Positions 25,118 through 33,311 of a DNA stretch of 64,000 nt are shown here, one piece after another (position 1 is the stretch's first letter; each line of letters begins with the position of its first letter). The stretch covers positions 1 through 64,000 of the forward strand of contig JAIQFB010000005.1 in NCBI GenBank assembly GCA_020073485.1. The letters are read 5' to 3'. Source of the DNA: Terriglobia bacterium. GTDB lineage: Bacteria; Acidobacteriota; Terriglobia; Acidiferrales; UBA7541. A program made the translations under genes and the position numbers. Under the pieces are notes generated by a model that ran no database searches, had not been told where the DNA came from, and saw only the letters and a program-made list of their open reading frames with translations.

Positions 25118-25699
25118 TCACCTTGTGGGCGCGGGAAATTGCACTTTGGGCGCTTCGCGCGAGGCTTCTGTCGCCGTGAAGTAGGCGTTGTTGCGCTGGA
25201 ATCCGGCCCAGCCGGCGAAAATGCTGTTGGGGAAGAGTCCGATATAGGTGTTGTAGTCCTGGATGGCGTCGTTGTAGCGCTTGCGCTCGACGGCGATGCG
25301 GTTTTCCGTGCCCGCCAGTTCGTCCTGCAGGCGCAGAAAATTTTCGTTCGATTTCAATTGCGGATAATTTTCCACGATTACCAGCAGCCTGCCGATCGCG
25401 CCGTCCAGTTGGCCGTTGGCGGCGATTTTATCCGCGGGCGTCTGCGCGCCCAGCAGCGCGGAACGCGCCGCGGCGATATCGTGAAACACGGTTTGTTCCT
25501 GCGCCGCGAAACCCTTCACGGTTTCCACCAGGTTCGGGATCAAATCGGCGCGCCTCTGCAGGACCACGTCCACCTGCGCCCAGGCGGACTTCACCGTTTC
25601 ATTCTTGCGCACCATTTCGTTGCGGCTGCTCACATACGACCCGCCGACAATGAGCGCGACGATTACGACCACCGCCAGAACAATCAATCCCTTTTTCAT
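25118..25699 (-). CDS. lemA: LemA family protein
   Basis: A 193-residue protein with an N-terminal membrane anchor (KKGLIVLAVVVIVALIVGG) and the conserved LemA helical bundle: KNETVKSAWAQVDVVLQRRADLIPNLVETVKGFA, then ENYPQLKSNENFLRLQDELAGTENRI and RYNDAIQDYNT. AGGAGG seven bases before the ATG at 25699 fixes the start. LemA proteins often sit next to TPM-domain proteins and have been linked to envelope stress and secretion, but the mechanism is unclear. Here a TPM gene is upstream on the same strand, with a nucleotidyltransferase gene between. Confidence 0.92.
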   Translation of the reverse strand: MKKGLIVLAVVVIVALIVGGSYVSSRNEMVRKNETVKSAWAQVDVVLQRRADLIPNLVETVKGFAAQEQTVFHDIAAARSALLGAQTPADKIAANGQLDGAIGRLLVIVENYPQLKSNENFLRLQDELAGTENRIAVERKRYNDAIQDYNTYIGLFPNSIFAGWAGFQRNNAYFTATEASREAPKVQFPAPTR

Positions 25700-25742
25700 G
25701 CGCGTCCTCCTGAACCAACACAAGCTCCGTCAAAGCTTTTCC

Positions 25743-25818
25743 GGTGGCACAGGCTTCAGCCTGTGCGGTTTAGAGTTCCTGGCGCCGAAACTTCGCACAG
25801 TCTGAAGCCTGTGCCACC
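25743..25818. repeat. 76-bp dispersed hairpin element, copy B
   Basis: Same plan and length as copy A at 14891: GGTGGCACAGGCTTCAGCCT at one end, its complement ending GTGCCACC at 25818 at the other, with CCGAAACTTCG inside. The copies differ at only about a dozen positions. It separates the nucleotidyltransferase gene from lemA. Confidence 0.85.
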
Positions 25819-25871
25819 AAAAACCGCTTCGCATCGCCGCACAACCGGTCCGCTTTCGTGTGAAATCCCGG

Positions 25872-26594
25872 CTACCCCTTCGTATCCAGCCAGCGGTCGA
25901 ACTTGTCCGTCACCGCTTCCACGAATGTGAAATACTCGTTCAACGTTTTCTGGACGTTGATTTCCTGCGATTCTTTCTTCCCTTCGCGAAAATCGAGGAC
26001 CGTTTGAAAGCCGCGTGGATCGGCGCCGGCAAACTCGGCGATCCGCGCGATGGCCTCTCGTTTGTTTGCCGCGGGAGTTTCGCCCATGGCGATCAAGGCA
26101 TGGCGGAACAGCGTCGTGAACGACGAAAAGGAAGAGGCCATCAGTTCCAGATGGAGTTTCGGTTTCCGCGGCGCGGCCAGCATCGCCTGGCGCAGGCGGA
26201 GCCAGCCGGTCCGCAACTCGCGTTCGACTTGAATGGCGTGGTAGTGCAGCGGCACGGAAATGTCCGCCAGCACGTCCGCGCCGAACAAAACGTGATGGTG
26301 GGATTTCATGTCCAGCAATTCCATGGCGAACACATCCGCGGACCGCACCAATTCCTCAAGTGTAAAAACCAGCGGCGGGCGATGCCCTTGCTTCGCCCAC
26401 CATCGCACAGGTTCATGCATCGCTTCGATCTGCGTTGCATCCGCGCGATCGACGACGCAAAGCACGTTGAGATCCGAGTGCCGGACGTGAAATTCTCCGG
26501 TCACAGCGGAACCGTACAGGATCACGGCCTTTAAATTATCCCCCGCCGCGGCTTTCAATCTTTGGACGAATTCGTCGAGCTTAGGATTTGTCAA
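25872..26594 (-). CDS. Nucleotidyltransferase-fold protein
   Basis: A 240-residue protein. Its N-terminal 90 residues match the DNA polymerase beta-like nucleotidyltransferase superfamily: AVILYGSAVTGEF, then RHSDLNVLCVV. The first metal pair is S/D-x-N rather than the canonical DxD, so catalytic competence is uncertain. The helical remainder (KPKLHLELMASSFSSFTTLFRHALIAMGE) resembles HEPN-like or substrate-binding helices. The start is a TTG at 26594, eight bases after AAGGAG. It lies 24 bp downstream of the TPM gene and upstream of lemA. Activity and target are unknown. Confidence 0.75.
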   Translation of the reverse strand: MTNPKLDEFVQRLKAAAGDNLKAVILYGSAVTGEFHVRHSDLNVLCVVDRADATQIEAMHEPVRWWAKQGHRPPLVFTLEELVRSADVFAMELLDMKSHHHVLFGADVLADISVPLHYHAIQVERELRTGWLRLRQAMLAAPRKPKLHLELMASSFSSFTTLFRHALIAMGETPAANKREAIARIAEFAGADPRGFQTVLDFREGKKESQEINVQKTLNEYFTFVEAVTDKFDRWLDTKG

Positions 26595-26618
26595 TCACAG
26601 CTCCTTCGTGCGCGCGTC

Positions 26619-27461
26619 TCACCAGCTTCCGCCCGCCCCGCCTCCTCCAAACGATCCCCCACCAAACCCGCCAAATCCGCCGCCGCCCCCACCGCCGCCG
26701 AACCCACCGCCTCCCCACGAGCCTCCACCAAAACCGGGTCCACCCATTCCCCATCCTCCACCCCGACGGCGGGGGCCGACCAAACCGCCGAAGAGAAGCC
26801 GTAGGAAAAAACCCGAGATCGGAAAGAAAACGAAAAAAACAATGATGATTAGCCAAGCAATGCTGGAAATTGGAAGCGAATTGTCGGGTTCGGCCGAAGG
26901 TGGCGAGGTTTCTGTTTGTAGCCCGCCGGAAAGACTATCCAGTGTCACTTTTTGATCCTCGGCGATGACGGCCGCGACGCGCTGCGTCATGAGAAGTACG
27001 GCGCCGCTGTAATCACCCTGGCGCAAAAAAGGGACTGCTTCACGCCCGAAGCCGCCTACTTTGCCATCGGGAAGAATCGCTTCCAGGCCGTAGCCGACTT
27101 GGGTCCAATACTTGCGGTCATTCGGAGCAACCAGAATGAGAATGCCTCGCGCTTGCTGTTTCGGCCCGACGCCCCATGCGGTCGCCAGATCGATCGAATA
27201 TTGCTCGACCGGCTCCCCCTCGAGCGAAGAAACGGTGACCACCGCAATCTGCGCCTTCGCTTTTTGATCGACCTCGGCGCACAGCTCCGTTAACTTTTCC
27301 TTCGCCTGCGCGCTCAGCACGCCCGCGAAGTCGTTTACATAGCCTTGCGGCTTGAGGTTTTTAACTTGCTCGGAATGAACGTGCGGGGCACTGAGAATAA
27401 GGACCAGCAAGAATAAAAGCGATTGTACGATGGACTTCGGAAGCCGGAATGGTGAGGACAT
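26619..27461 (-). CDS. TPM-domain (YgcG-type) membrane protein with Gly-rich tail
   Basis: A 280-residue envelope protein. A signal peptide (about 1-31) is followed by the TPM/DUF477 domain (VNDFAGVLSAQAKEKL, QIAVVTVSSLEG, GILILVAPNDRKYWTQVGYGLEAILPDG), then a membrane helix pair at about 199-228 (WLIIIVFFVFFP) and a tail of Gly runs broken by Phe, Ser and Trp. TPM proteins occur with LemA and have been tied to photosystem repair in plants and to membrane processes in bacteria. It heads a probable TPM-nucleotidyltransferase-lemA unit on the minus strand. Confidence 0.9.
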   Translation of the reverse strand: MSSPFRLPKSIVQSLLFLLVLILSAPHVHSEQVKNLKPQGYVNDFAGVLSAQAKEKLTELCAEVDQKAKAQIAVVTVSSLEGEPVEQYSIDLATAWGVGPKQQARGILILVAPNDRKYWTQVGYGLEAILPDGKVGGFGREAVPFLRQGDYSGAVLLMTQRVAAVIAEDQKVTLDSLSGGLQTETSPPSAEPDNSLPISSIAWLIIIVFFVFFPISGFFLRLLFGGLVGPRRRGGGWGMGGPGFGGGSWGGGGFGGGGGGGGFGGFGGGSFGGGGAGGSW

Positions 27462-27613
27462 CTGGCGTCAGCTTTCGCGAGCGACTTCATCTTAGGACGG
27501 CCCATCGCCCCCGTCAATGTTCGGTGGCCCTGCCTTCACTTACCGCGCGGTTTGGCGTATGATCCCGCGCATACCGGAAATTCAAGACGAAATTGGAAGT
27601 CAGCGGAGGAGCC

Positions 27614-29053
27614 ATGGCGAAAAAAATATGGGTTGTGTTGGCCCTGATTGCGCTATATGCGGGAGCCGCGTCCGCGCAGGACGCCAAGGCGAAATTGCAG
27701 GCGGCCGTGAAGGCAATGGGCGACGTCCAATCGATCCAATATTCCGGCACCGGGAAGCTCGATACCTTCGGGCAATCGTACACGCCGACCTCGGCCTGGC
27801 CCGCAACCAATATCACCAGCTATACCAAAACCATCGACTACGCCTCCAAATCGGCGAAGGAAGAATTGACGCGCGTGGAACCCAACCCGCCGATTCGCGG
27901 CGGTGGGCGGCCGTTTGGCGGCGAAGATAAGCAGGTAAACTTTGTCAGCGGAGCGTATGCCTGGGACCAGCCGGGCAACGCGCCCATTCCGCAAATCGGC
28001 GTGGCCGCCGAGAGGCAGATGCAAATCTGGCTTACCCCGAACGGTTTTCTGAAAGCGGCCATGGAAAATAACGCCACCATCAGGAAAGGCACCGTAGGAA
28101 CCGTCATCTCGTTCAAGACGGGAAAATTCACGGTGAACGGTACCCTCGACGCCGATAACATGGTCACCCACACGGAGACCTGGTTGCCGAATCCCGTCCT
28201 GGGCGATATGCCCGTCGAGACGGTTTATTCAGGCTACAAGGATTTCGGCGGCGTGAAGTTCCCGGCGACCATCGTGCAAAGCCAGGGCGGATTCCCCGTT
28301 CTGGAATTGACCGTGACGAGCGTGAAGGCCAACCCGGGTCTCGCGGTCACGGTTCCCGATTCAGTAAAAACGGCGAGCGTGCCGCCGGTGCGCGTGGTGT
28401 CGCAGAAGCTGGGCGGCGGCGTGTGGTTCATGGGCGGCGGATCGCACAACAGCGTGCTGGTGGAATTCCCAACGTATCTGGCGATGATTGAAGCGCCGCT
28501 GGGCGACGCCCGGTCGATGGCCGTAATCGCCGAAGCCCACAAGCTGGTTCCGGACAAGCCCATCAAGTACCTGATCAATACGCACCATCACTTCGATCAT
28601 TTCGGCGGTGTCCGCGCGTACGTGGCGGCGGGAGCAACGATCATTACCAATGAGATGAACGTGGCCTCGTACCAGAAAATCTTCGCGGCCCCGCACACCC
28701 TCGATCCGGATGAACTGGCAAAAAATCCGAAAAAGGCGGAAATTATTCCGGTGAAGGAGAAATACGTTTTGTCCGAGGGAGACCGGTCCATCGAGATTTA
28801 TCGCGTGGATGGCGACATGCACAACGGCGACATCATGATGGCATATCTGCCCAAGGATAAAATCCTGGTGGAAGCCGACGATTTCACACCGGACGCGCCC
28901 GGTGTGCCGGCTCCGACAGGGCCGCGTCCCAAAATATTTGAAGACAATCTGAAGAAGCAACTGGTGCGCCTGAAACTGGATGTGGCGACGATTGCGCCGC
29001 TGCACGGCGTTGTGGTTCCATTTTCCGATTTCCAAAAAGCAGTGGGAGACTAG
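27614..29053 (+). CDS. Exported two-domain protein: LolA-like domain plus MBL-fold hydrolase
   Basis: A 479-residue protein with a signal peptide (cleavage near SAQDAK, about 22). Residues 25-250 are strand-rich (IQYSGTGKLDTFGQSY, VNGTLDADNMVTHTETW, GDMPVETVYSGYKDFGGVKFP), as in lipoprotein-sorting-like domains. Residues 260-479 are an MBL hydrolase with NTHHHFDHFGG (His324, His326, Asp328, His329) and later GDMHNGD and APLHG segments. GGAGGA precedes the ATG at 27614. The fusion suggests the enzyme handles a lipid or hydrophobic ligand presented by the first domain, which is inference. It is followed closely by a cupin gene. Confidence 0.82.
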   Translation: MAKKIWVVLALIALYAGAASAQDAKAKLQAAVKAMGDVQSIQYSGTGKLDTFGQSYTPTSAWPATNITSYTKTIDYASKSAKEELTRVEPNPPIRGGGRPFGGEDKQVNFVSGAYAWDQPGNAPIPQIGVAAERQMQIWLTPNGFLKAAMENNATIRKGTVGTVISFKTGKFTVNGTLDADNMVTHTETWLPNPVLGDMPVETVYSGYKDFGGVKFPATIVQSQGGFPVLELTVTSVKANPGLAVTVPDSVKTASVPPVRVVSQKLGGGVWFMGGGSHNSVLVEFPTYLAMIEAPLGDARSMAVIAEAHKLVPDKPIKYLINTHHHFDHFGGVRAYVAAGATIITNEMNVASYQKIFAAPHTLDPDELAKNPKKAEIIPVKEKYVLSEGDRSIEIYRVDGDMHNGDIMMAYLPKDKILVEADDFTPDAPGVPAPTGPRPKIFEDNLKKQLVRLKLDVATIAPLHGVVVPFSDFQKAVGD

Positions 29054-29069
29054 ACAAGGGGAGGAAGTG

Positions 29070-29537
29070 ATGCGAAGTTCCGCGATATTCCGGCGATCCT
29101 GGCTGATTATGCTTGGGGTCGTCACAGTCGTCTCGCTCGGCACGGTGAAGGCCACCGACCTCAATCCGGCGGCGCTTGTCTACAAATTGCCGGACCAGCT
29201 CCATTGGGTGGACTCACCCAGCGGCATCAGCCAGGTCGTGCTTCGAGGCGATCCCGACAAGCCCGGGCCTTACATCTTGCTGGCCACGTGGCACGCGCAC
29301 CATATGAGCCATCCCCACTTTCACCCCAATGACCGGTTTATCACCGTGATCAAGGGGACTTGGTGGGTCGGGACAGGAACCAAATTTGAACCCGACAAGA
29401 CGGTGCCGATGCCCACAGGAAGCTTCGTCACCCATTTTGGCAAGCAGGTCCATTACGACGGCGCTAAGGATGAGGACGTCACGATTGAAATCGTCGGCGA
29501 TGGGCCGGCAACGAACACACCCGCGGAAGAGAAGTAG
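29070..29537 (+). CDS. Exported cupin-domain protein
   Basis: A 155-residue protein starting 16 bp after the MBL gene, with GGGGAGGAAG directly upstream, so the two are almost certainly co-transcribed. A signal peptide (RRSWLIMLGVVTVVSLGTVKA) precedes a single cupin barrel with a His-rich metal motif (HAHHMSHPHFHPNDRF), FITVIKGTWWVGTG and GSFVTHFGKQVHYDG. It is probably a periplasmic metal-dependent enzyme or binding protein acting in the same pathway as the MBL hydrolase; the reaction is unknown. Confidence 0.85.
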   Translation: MRSSAIFRRSWLIMLGVVTVVSLGTVKATDLNPAALVYKLPDQLHWVDSPSGISQVVLRGDPDKPGPYILLATWHAHHMSHPHFHPNDRFITVIKGTWWVGTGTKFEPDKTVPMPTGSFVTHFGKQVHYDGAKDEDVTIEIVGDGPATNTPAEEK

Positions 29538-29656
29538 GACAGGCGCTCTTGCCTGCCTCTGAAACCACGGCGCCGGTGCAGCAAACCAAGAAGATACGAT
29601 AGTTGCATCGGCTTTCGCCGCTGCGTCTTGCGGGACAGGCAAGAGTGCCTACCCTA
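29534..29656. repeat. Long inverted repeat, GTAG/CTCTTGCCTG family
   Basis: GTAGGACAGGCGCTCTTGCC at 29534 is mirrored by GACAGGCAAGAGTGCC...CTAC ending at 29656, about 80 bases apart. The first arm overlaps the cupin stop codon. The CTCTTGCCTG core is shared with the hairpin at 1027-1056. Confidence 0.7.
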
Positions 29657-29712
29657 CTTAAAACCTCGCGCCGCTTGACGTTTCCGCGGCCTGCCGTCAG
29701 TATTTAACTTCT

Positions 29713-30561
29713 ATGGCGTGGTTCAAGAGAGAAAAGAAACGAATCGACCAGCCCACACCGCCCGACGAGCGGCGCGTAAAGACCGAAGGGCTGTGGACCA
29801 AGTGCGATACCTGCCGCGCCACCATTTGGAAAAAGGATCTGGAAGCCAACTGGCGCGTCTGCCCCAAGTGCCAGCACCATTTCCGCCTCAGCGCCACGCA
29901 GCGGCTTGAATTGCTGCTCGATTCGCGCTGGATCGAGCATGACGCCGCGCTGGCCTCGAACGACCCGCTGCATTTTACCGACACCAAGCCGTACGCGGCG
30001 CGCCTGAAAGACGCACGCCGGAAATTGAAGATGTCCGACGCCATTATCACCGCCGAAGGCTTGCTGGGCGGGCGCCTGGTGATTTGCTGCTCGATGGAGT
30101 TTGCGTTCATCGGCGGTTCGATGGGCGCGGTGGTGGGAGAGAAAGTTACTCGCGCGATCGAAATGGCCATCGCCAAAAAACTTCCGCTGCTGATTATTTC
30201 CTGCTCGGGCGGAGCGCGCATGATGGAGGGCACCATCAGCCTGATGCAACTGGCGAAAGTGTCCGCCGCGCTGGCGCGCCTTGATGAAGTCCGCCTGCCC
30301 TTCATCTCCATCCTCACCGATCCCACCACGGGCGGCGTCACCGCGAGCTACGCCATGCTGGGCGATATCAATATTGCCGAGCCCGGAGCGCTGATCGGAT
30401 TCGCCGGGCCGCGCGTGATCGAACAAACCATGCGCCAGAAACTTCCCAAGGGATTTCAGACCTCGGAATTCCTGCTCGAACACGGTTTTCTGGACGCCGT
30501 GGTCCACCGCAAGGATCTGAAAGGCTACGTCTCCTCAGCGCTCGATTTTTTTGTGGCCTAG
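29713..30561 (+). CDS. accD: Acetyl-CoA carboxylase carboxyltransferase subunit beta
   Basis: A 282-residue subunit that, with AccA, transfers CO2 from biotin carrier to acetyl-CoA, the first committed step of fatty-acid synthesis. The N-terminal zinc ribbon is complete (Cys31, Cys34, Cys50, Cys53: KCDTCRATIW, RVCPKCQHHF). The crotonase-fold core shows FIGGSMGAVVGEK, ISCSGGARMMEG and PTTGGVTASYAMLGD. folC starts four bases after its stop, so the two are translationally linked. Confidence 0.96.
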   Translation: MAWFKREKKRIDQPTPPDERRVKTEGLWTKCDTCRATIWKKDLEANWRVCPKCQHHFRLSATQRLELLLDSRWIEHDAALASNDPLHFTDTKPYAARLKDARRKLKMSDAIITAEGLLGGRLVICCSMEFAFIGGSMGAVVGEKVTRAIEMAIAKKLPLLIISCSGGARMMEGTISLMQLAKVSAALARLDEVRLPFISILTDPTTGGVTASYAMLGDINIAEPGALIGFAGPRVIEQTMRQKLPKGFQTSEFLLEHGFLDAVVHRKDLKGYVSSALDFFVA

Positions 30562-30565
30562 CCGC

Positions 30566-31942
30566 ATGACATACGAAGAATCGGTCCGCTATCTTCTCAG
30601 CCTGGGCCGCGAGCTTGCCTCGCCGCGGCAAGCCAGCGCCACGAAATTCGATCTCGCCGGCATTACCACGCTGTGCGAGGCGCTCGGGCAGCCGCAGCGT
30701 ACGTTTGAATCGGTGCACATCGCGGGCACTAATGGAAAAGGGTCGACGGCCGCCATGATCGATTCGATCCTGCGCGCGGCTGGCCTGCGTACCGGCCTTT
30801 ACACTTCGCCGCACCTGGAGCGCATCAACGAGCGCATTCGCCTGGACGGACGGGAAATTTACGACGCGGATTTTGCCGCCACATTCACGCGCCTGCACGG
30901 CGTCATCGAGGAATTGCTGGCCGCGGGACGCCTGGCCGCGCATCCCACCTTTTTCGAGTGTGTCACCGCCCTTGCGTTCGAGTATTTCGCCAAGGCGGGC
31001 GTCGAATTCGCCGTCTGCGAAGTGGGCATGGGCGGCCGCCTGGACGCCACGAATATATTGCTTCCGGAAGTGGCCGTCATCACGCAGATCGATCTGGACC
31101 ACGAGAATTATCTCGGCCATTCCGTCGAGGAAATCGCGAGGGAAAAAGCGGGCATCATCAAGCCCGGAGCGCGCGTGGTCAGCGCCGCGGAGCATCTGAT
31201 CGCGCGCGTCGTGATCCGGCGGCGCTCTGCGGAACAGGGCGCATTTCTGGTGGAAATCGAAAACGCATTTCGCCTGGAAGACGTAACGTCGCGCAACGGC
31301 TGCTTCTCATTCACGGCCATTGACACCGATTCCGGCGCGCGCATTCCCGTGGCGCTGCCGCTGGCGGGACGCTTCCAGGTTCGGAACGCGCTCACCGCGA
31401 TCGCCGCGGCGCGCATGCTGGCCGACCGTGGCGCTCCCGTCGATGACGGCGCCATCGCCCGCGGCATCGCCGCCACGCGCTGGCCCGGACGCCTCGAGCG
31501 CCTCGCCGAGCGCCCCGAAATTTACGTGGACGGCACGCACAATCCCGCCGGCGCCCGCGAAATCGCCGTGTTCTGGGACGCGTTCCTGCCCGGCCGGAAT
31601 ATCTTCCTCATCTACGGCGCCGTGCGCGATAAAGCCGTCGATGAAATCGCCGGATTGCTTTTTCCCCGCGCCTCCGCAGTCATTATTACCGCGCCGGCAC
31701 AGCCCCGCGCTATTTCCGCTCCCGTGCTGGCGGAGATGACTGGCCATCATGCGCGGCGCGTGGATGTGATTCCCGACCCGAATCAGGCGCTTGAACGCGC
31801 CCTCGAACTGGCTTCTCCCGAGGACGTCATCTTCATCACCGGATCGCTGTACCTGGTGGGCGATCTGCGCAGGTATTGGACCTCGCGCGGCACGGATCCT
31901 TCCGGCGCGCCCACGGAGAAGACTTCTCCGGCGTCAACGTAG
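30566..31942 (+). CDS. folC: Folylpolyglutamate synthase / dihydrofolate synthase
   Basis: A 458-residue Mur-ligase-fold enzyme that adds glutamate to dihydropteroate and folates. The ATP loop is HIAGTNGKGSTAAM. Further family blocks are YTSPHLERINERIR, FEYFAKAGVEFAVCEVGMGGRLDATNI, the QIDLDHENYLGHSVEEIAREKAGI segment and, at the C-terminus, YVDGTHNPAGAREI. ATG at 30566 follows accD immediately. accD-folC is a recurrent pair in bacteria. Confidence 0.95.
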   Translation: MTYEESVRYLLSLGRELASPRQASATKFDLAGITTLCEALGQPQRTFESVHIAGTNGKGSTAAMIDSILRAAGLRTGLYTSPHLERINERIRLDGREIYDADFAATFTRLHGVIEELLAAGRLAAHPTFFECVTALAFEYFAKAGVEFAVCEVGMGGRLDATNILLPEVAVITQIDLDHENYLGHSVEEIAREKAGIIKPGARVVSAAEHLIARVVIRRRSAEQGAFLVEIENAFRLEDVTSRNGCFSFTAIDTDSGARIPVALPLAGRFQVRNALTAIAAARMLADRGAPVDDGAIARGIAATRWPGRLERLAERPEIYVDGTHNPAGAREIAVFWDAFLPGRNIFLIYGAVRDKAVDEIAGLLFPRASAVIITAPAQPRAISAPVLAEMTGHHARRVDVIPDPNQALERALELASPEDVIFITGSLYLVGDLRRYWTSRGTDPSGAPTEKTSPAST

Positions 31943-31999
31943 GCGACATTTATCAATACAAAAAATATGTGAATGTTGCCCTCGTTGGTAGTGGGTTTT

Positions 32000-32072
32000 G
32001 GTGGCGCGGGCTTTAGCCTGCGGGTTTTCTTCCGAGGTGGCCTAACCCCCACAGGCTGAAGCCTGTGCCACT
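32000..32072. repeat. Diverged copy C of the 76-bp hairpin element
   Basis: GGTGGCGCGGGCTTTAGCCT at the left and ACAGGCTGAAGCCTGTGCCAC at the right form the same paired ends as copies A and B, but the middle differs. It lies between folC and the FecR-like gene. Confidence 0.75.
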
Positions 32073-32130
32073 AAACCCACGCCGCGCGCCCGCCCGTTAG
32101 CAATTACGGGACATTCGATTTCCGCTGTCG

Positions 32131-32159
32131 TTGACACGCGGAGACTCATCCAGTAACTA
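32131..32159 (+). promoter_or_regulatory. Candidate promoter for the FecR-like gene
   Basis: A perfect -35 TTGACA (32131-32136) is followed at 17 bp by TAACTA, a poor -10. A predicted start near 32166 would leave about 40 nt of leader. Confidence 0.35.
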
Positions 32160-32204
32160 AGATATCGACCGAACGCACCGACTCGGCCTCTCAGGAGAAG
32201 TTTG

Positions 32205-33002
32205 ATGAAGACACGCTCCCCATTTCTAGTTGCGATAGCGATCCTCGCGTCCATGTTCATCGCGGTTCCTCCCGACCTGGGTGCCCAGGCCGGAGCGAAA
32301 GCGGGCGAAATTTCGCGCGCCATCCCGGATGTGGGGATTGCCCGCGGGGCTCAGCAATTGCCCGCGCCGGTGAAAGCGCTGGTCGATTGGGGCGACGTGG
32401 TGCGCACCGGCGACGGAGGGCGCGCGCGGGTGGCGCTCGATGACGGCTCGGTGCTCAATGTGGGTTCCAGTTCCAGCCTGACCGTGACGCAGCACAACGC
32501 GGCGGCGCAGCAGACGCAGATCGAACTCGAGTACGGGCGCGTGCGTTCGCAGGTGGTCAAACAATCCAAGCCCAATTCCAAATTTGAGATTCATACCGCC
32601 GTGGGCGTTGCCGGAGTGGTGGGCACGGATTTTTTCCTGGGCTTTGAGAACGGGCTGTTTCAGATTATCGTGTTTGAAGGCACCGTAAAGTTCTGCAACC
32701 TGGACGGCGCTTGCGTGACCGTCGGCGCCGGACAGATCGCGACCATCCGCGACGGCCATCAGGCTCCCGACCAGCCGTCGCAGGCGACACCCTCGGAACT
32801 GACCGAGGCGGCGGTCGCCACTTCGGTGGGCGCCACGACCGCAGGCGGCTTGCCCGTGCACCACATCGGCACCTGGTGGGTTGTGGGCTTGACATTGGCT
32901 GTCGCGGTGCCTGCCATCGTCATTCCGGTAGCCACGCGCGGCGGGTCCGGCTCGACCGTTCTTAAAGGCGGATGCAATCCGAACAACCCAGCCGCCTGCT
33001 GA
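32205..33002 (+). CDS. FecR-domain envelope protein
   Basis: A 265-residue exported protein. The ATG at 32205 follows AGGAGAAG. A signal peptide (about 1-28, ending LGAQA) precedes a FecR-type beta-helix domain: LVDWGDVVRTGDGGRARVALDDGSVLNVG, LEYGRVRSQVVK, FEIHTAVGVAGVVGTDFFL and FEGTVKFCNLDG. A hydrophobic helix near 225-247 (TWWVVGLTLAVAVPAIVIPVA) and a short Cys-containing tail follow. Classical FecR proteins relay siderophore signals to sigma factors, but standalone FecR domains like this one have unassigned roles. No sigma-factor gene is nearby. Confidence 0.8.
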   Translation: MKTRSPFLVAIAILASMFIAVPPDLGAQAGAKAGEISRAIPDVGIARGAQQLPAPVKALVDWGDVVRTGDGGRARVALDDGSVLNVGSSSSLTVTQHNAAAQQTQIELEYGRVRSQVVKQSKPNSKFEIHTAVGVAGVVGTDFFLGFENGLFQIIVFEGTVKFCNLDGACVTVGAGQIATIRDGHQAPDQPSQATPSELTEAAVATSVGATTAGGLPVHHIGTWWVVGLTLAVAVPAIVIPVATRGGSGSTVLKGGCNPNNPAAC

Positions 33003-33251
33003 GGCCTGCTTTAGTCGAGCTAAGCGGCCGATTCCCGGCGGACACAAAGCATTCATATCCGAGTGCCCCCATTTATCTGGACACTTAAACTGCGTTTGCC
33101 GCGTCCAATGATTCAGGTGACCTGCGGCGACGCTTGGCCGCGCGCCTGCATCCAAGACAATTGCTATCAAAGTTAGACCGCCAACGAGTTAAAGGCCGCA
33201 GGGCGTTTGGCAGCGCAAGGTCCGCCCTGTGAACTTCAGGGCAAGCCCGCG

Positions 33252-33280
33252 TTGAGATTGGCGGCTCATAGGAATACACT
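33252..33280 (+). promoter_or_regulatory. Sigma70-type promoter for the TldD/TldE-like pair
   Basis: TTGAGA (33252-33257), exactly 17 bp, then TACACT (33275-33280). The expected start near 33287 leaves about 25 nt before the proposed TTG start. The rest of the 309-bp gap (33003-33311) holds no evident gene. Confidence 0.5.
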
Positions 33281-33311
33281 GGTACTTTATTTGTCAGACG
33301 GGAGCATTTTC

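Noticed and set aside
14891-25818. CRISPR array formed by the repeated hairpins
   Set aside because: Copies are kilobases apart, not tandem, and there are no spacers or cas genes.
26619-26800. Gly-rich tail of the TPM protein as a low-complexity repeat or a separate reverse gene
   Set aside because: The reverse frames here read as Pro-rich shadows; a Gly-rich C-terminus is common in TPM proteins.
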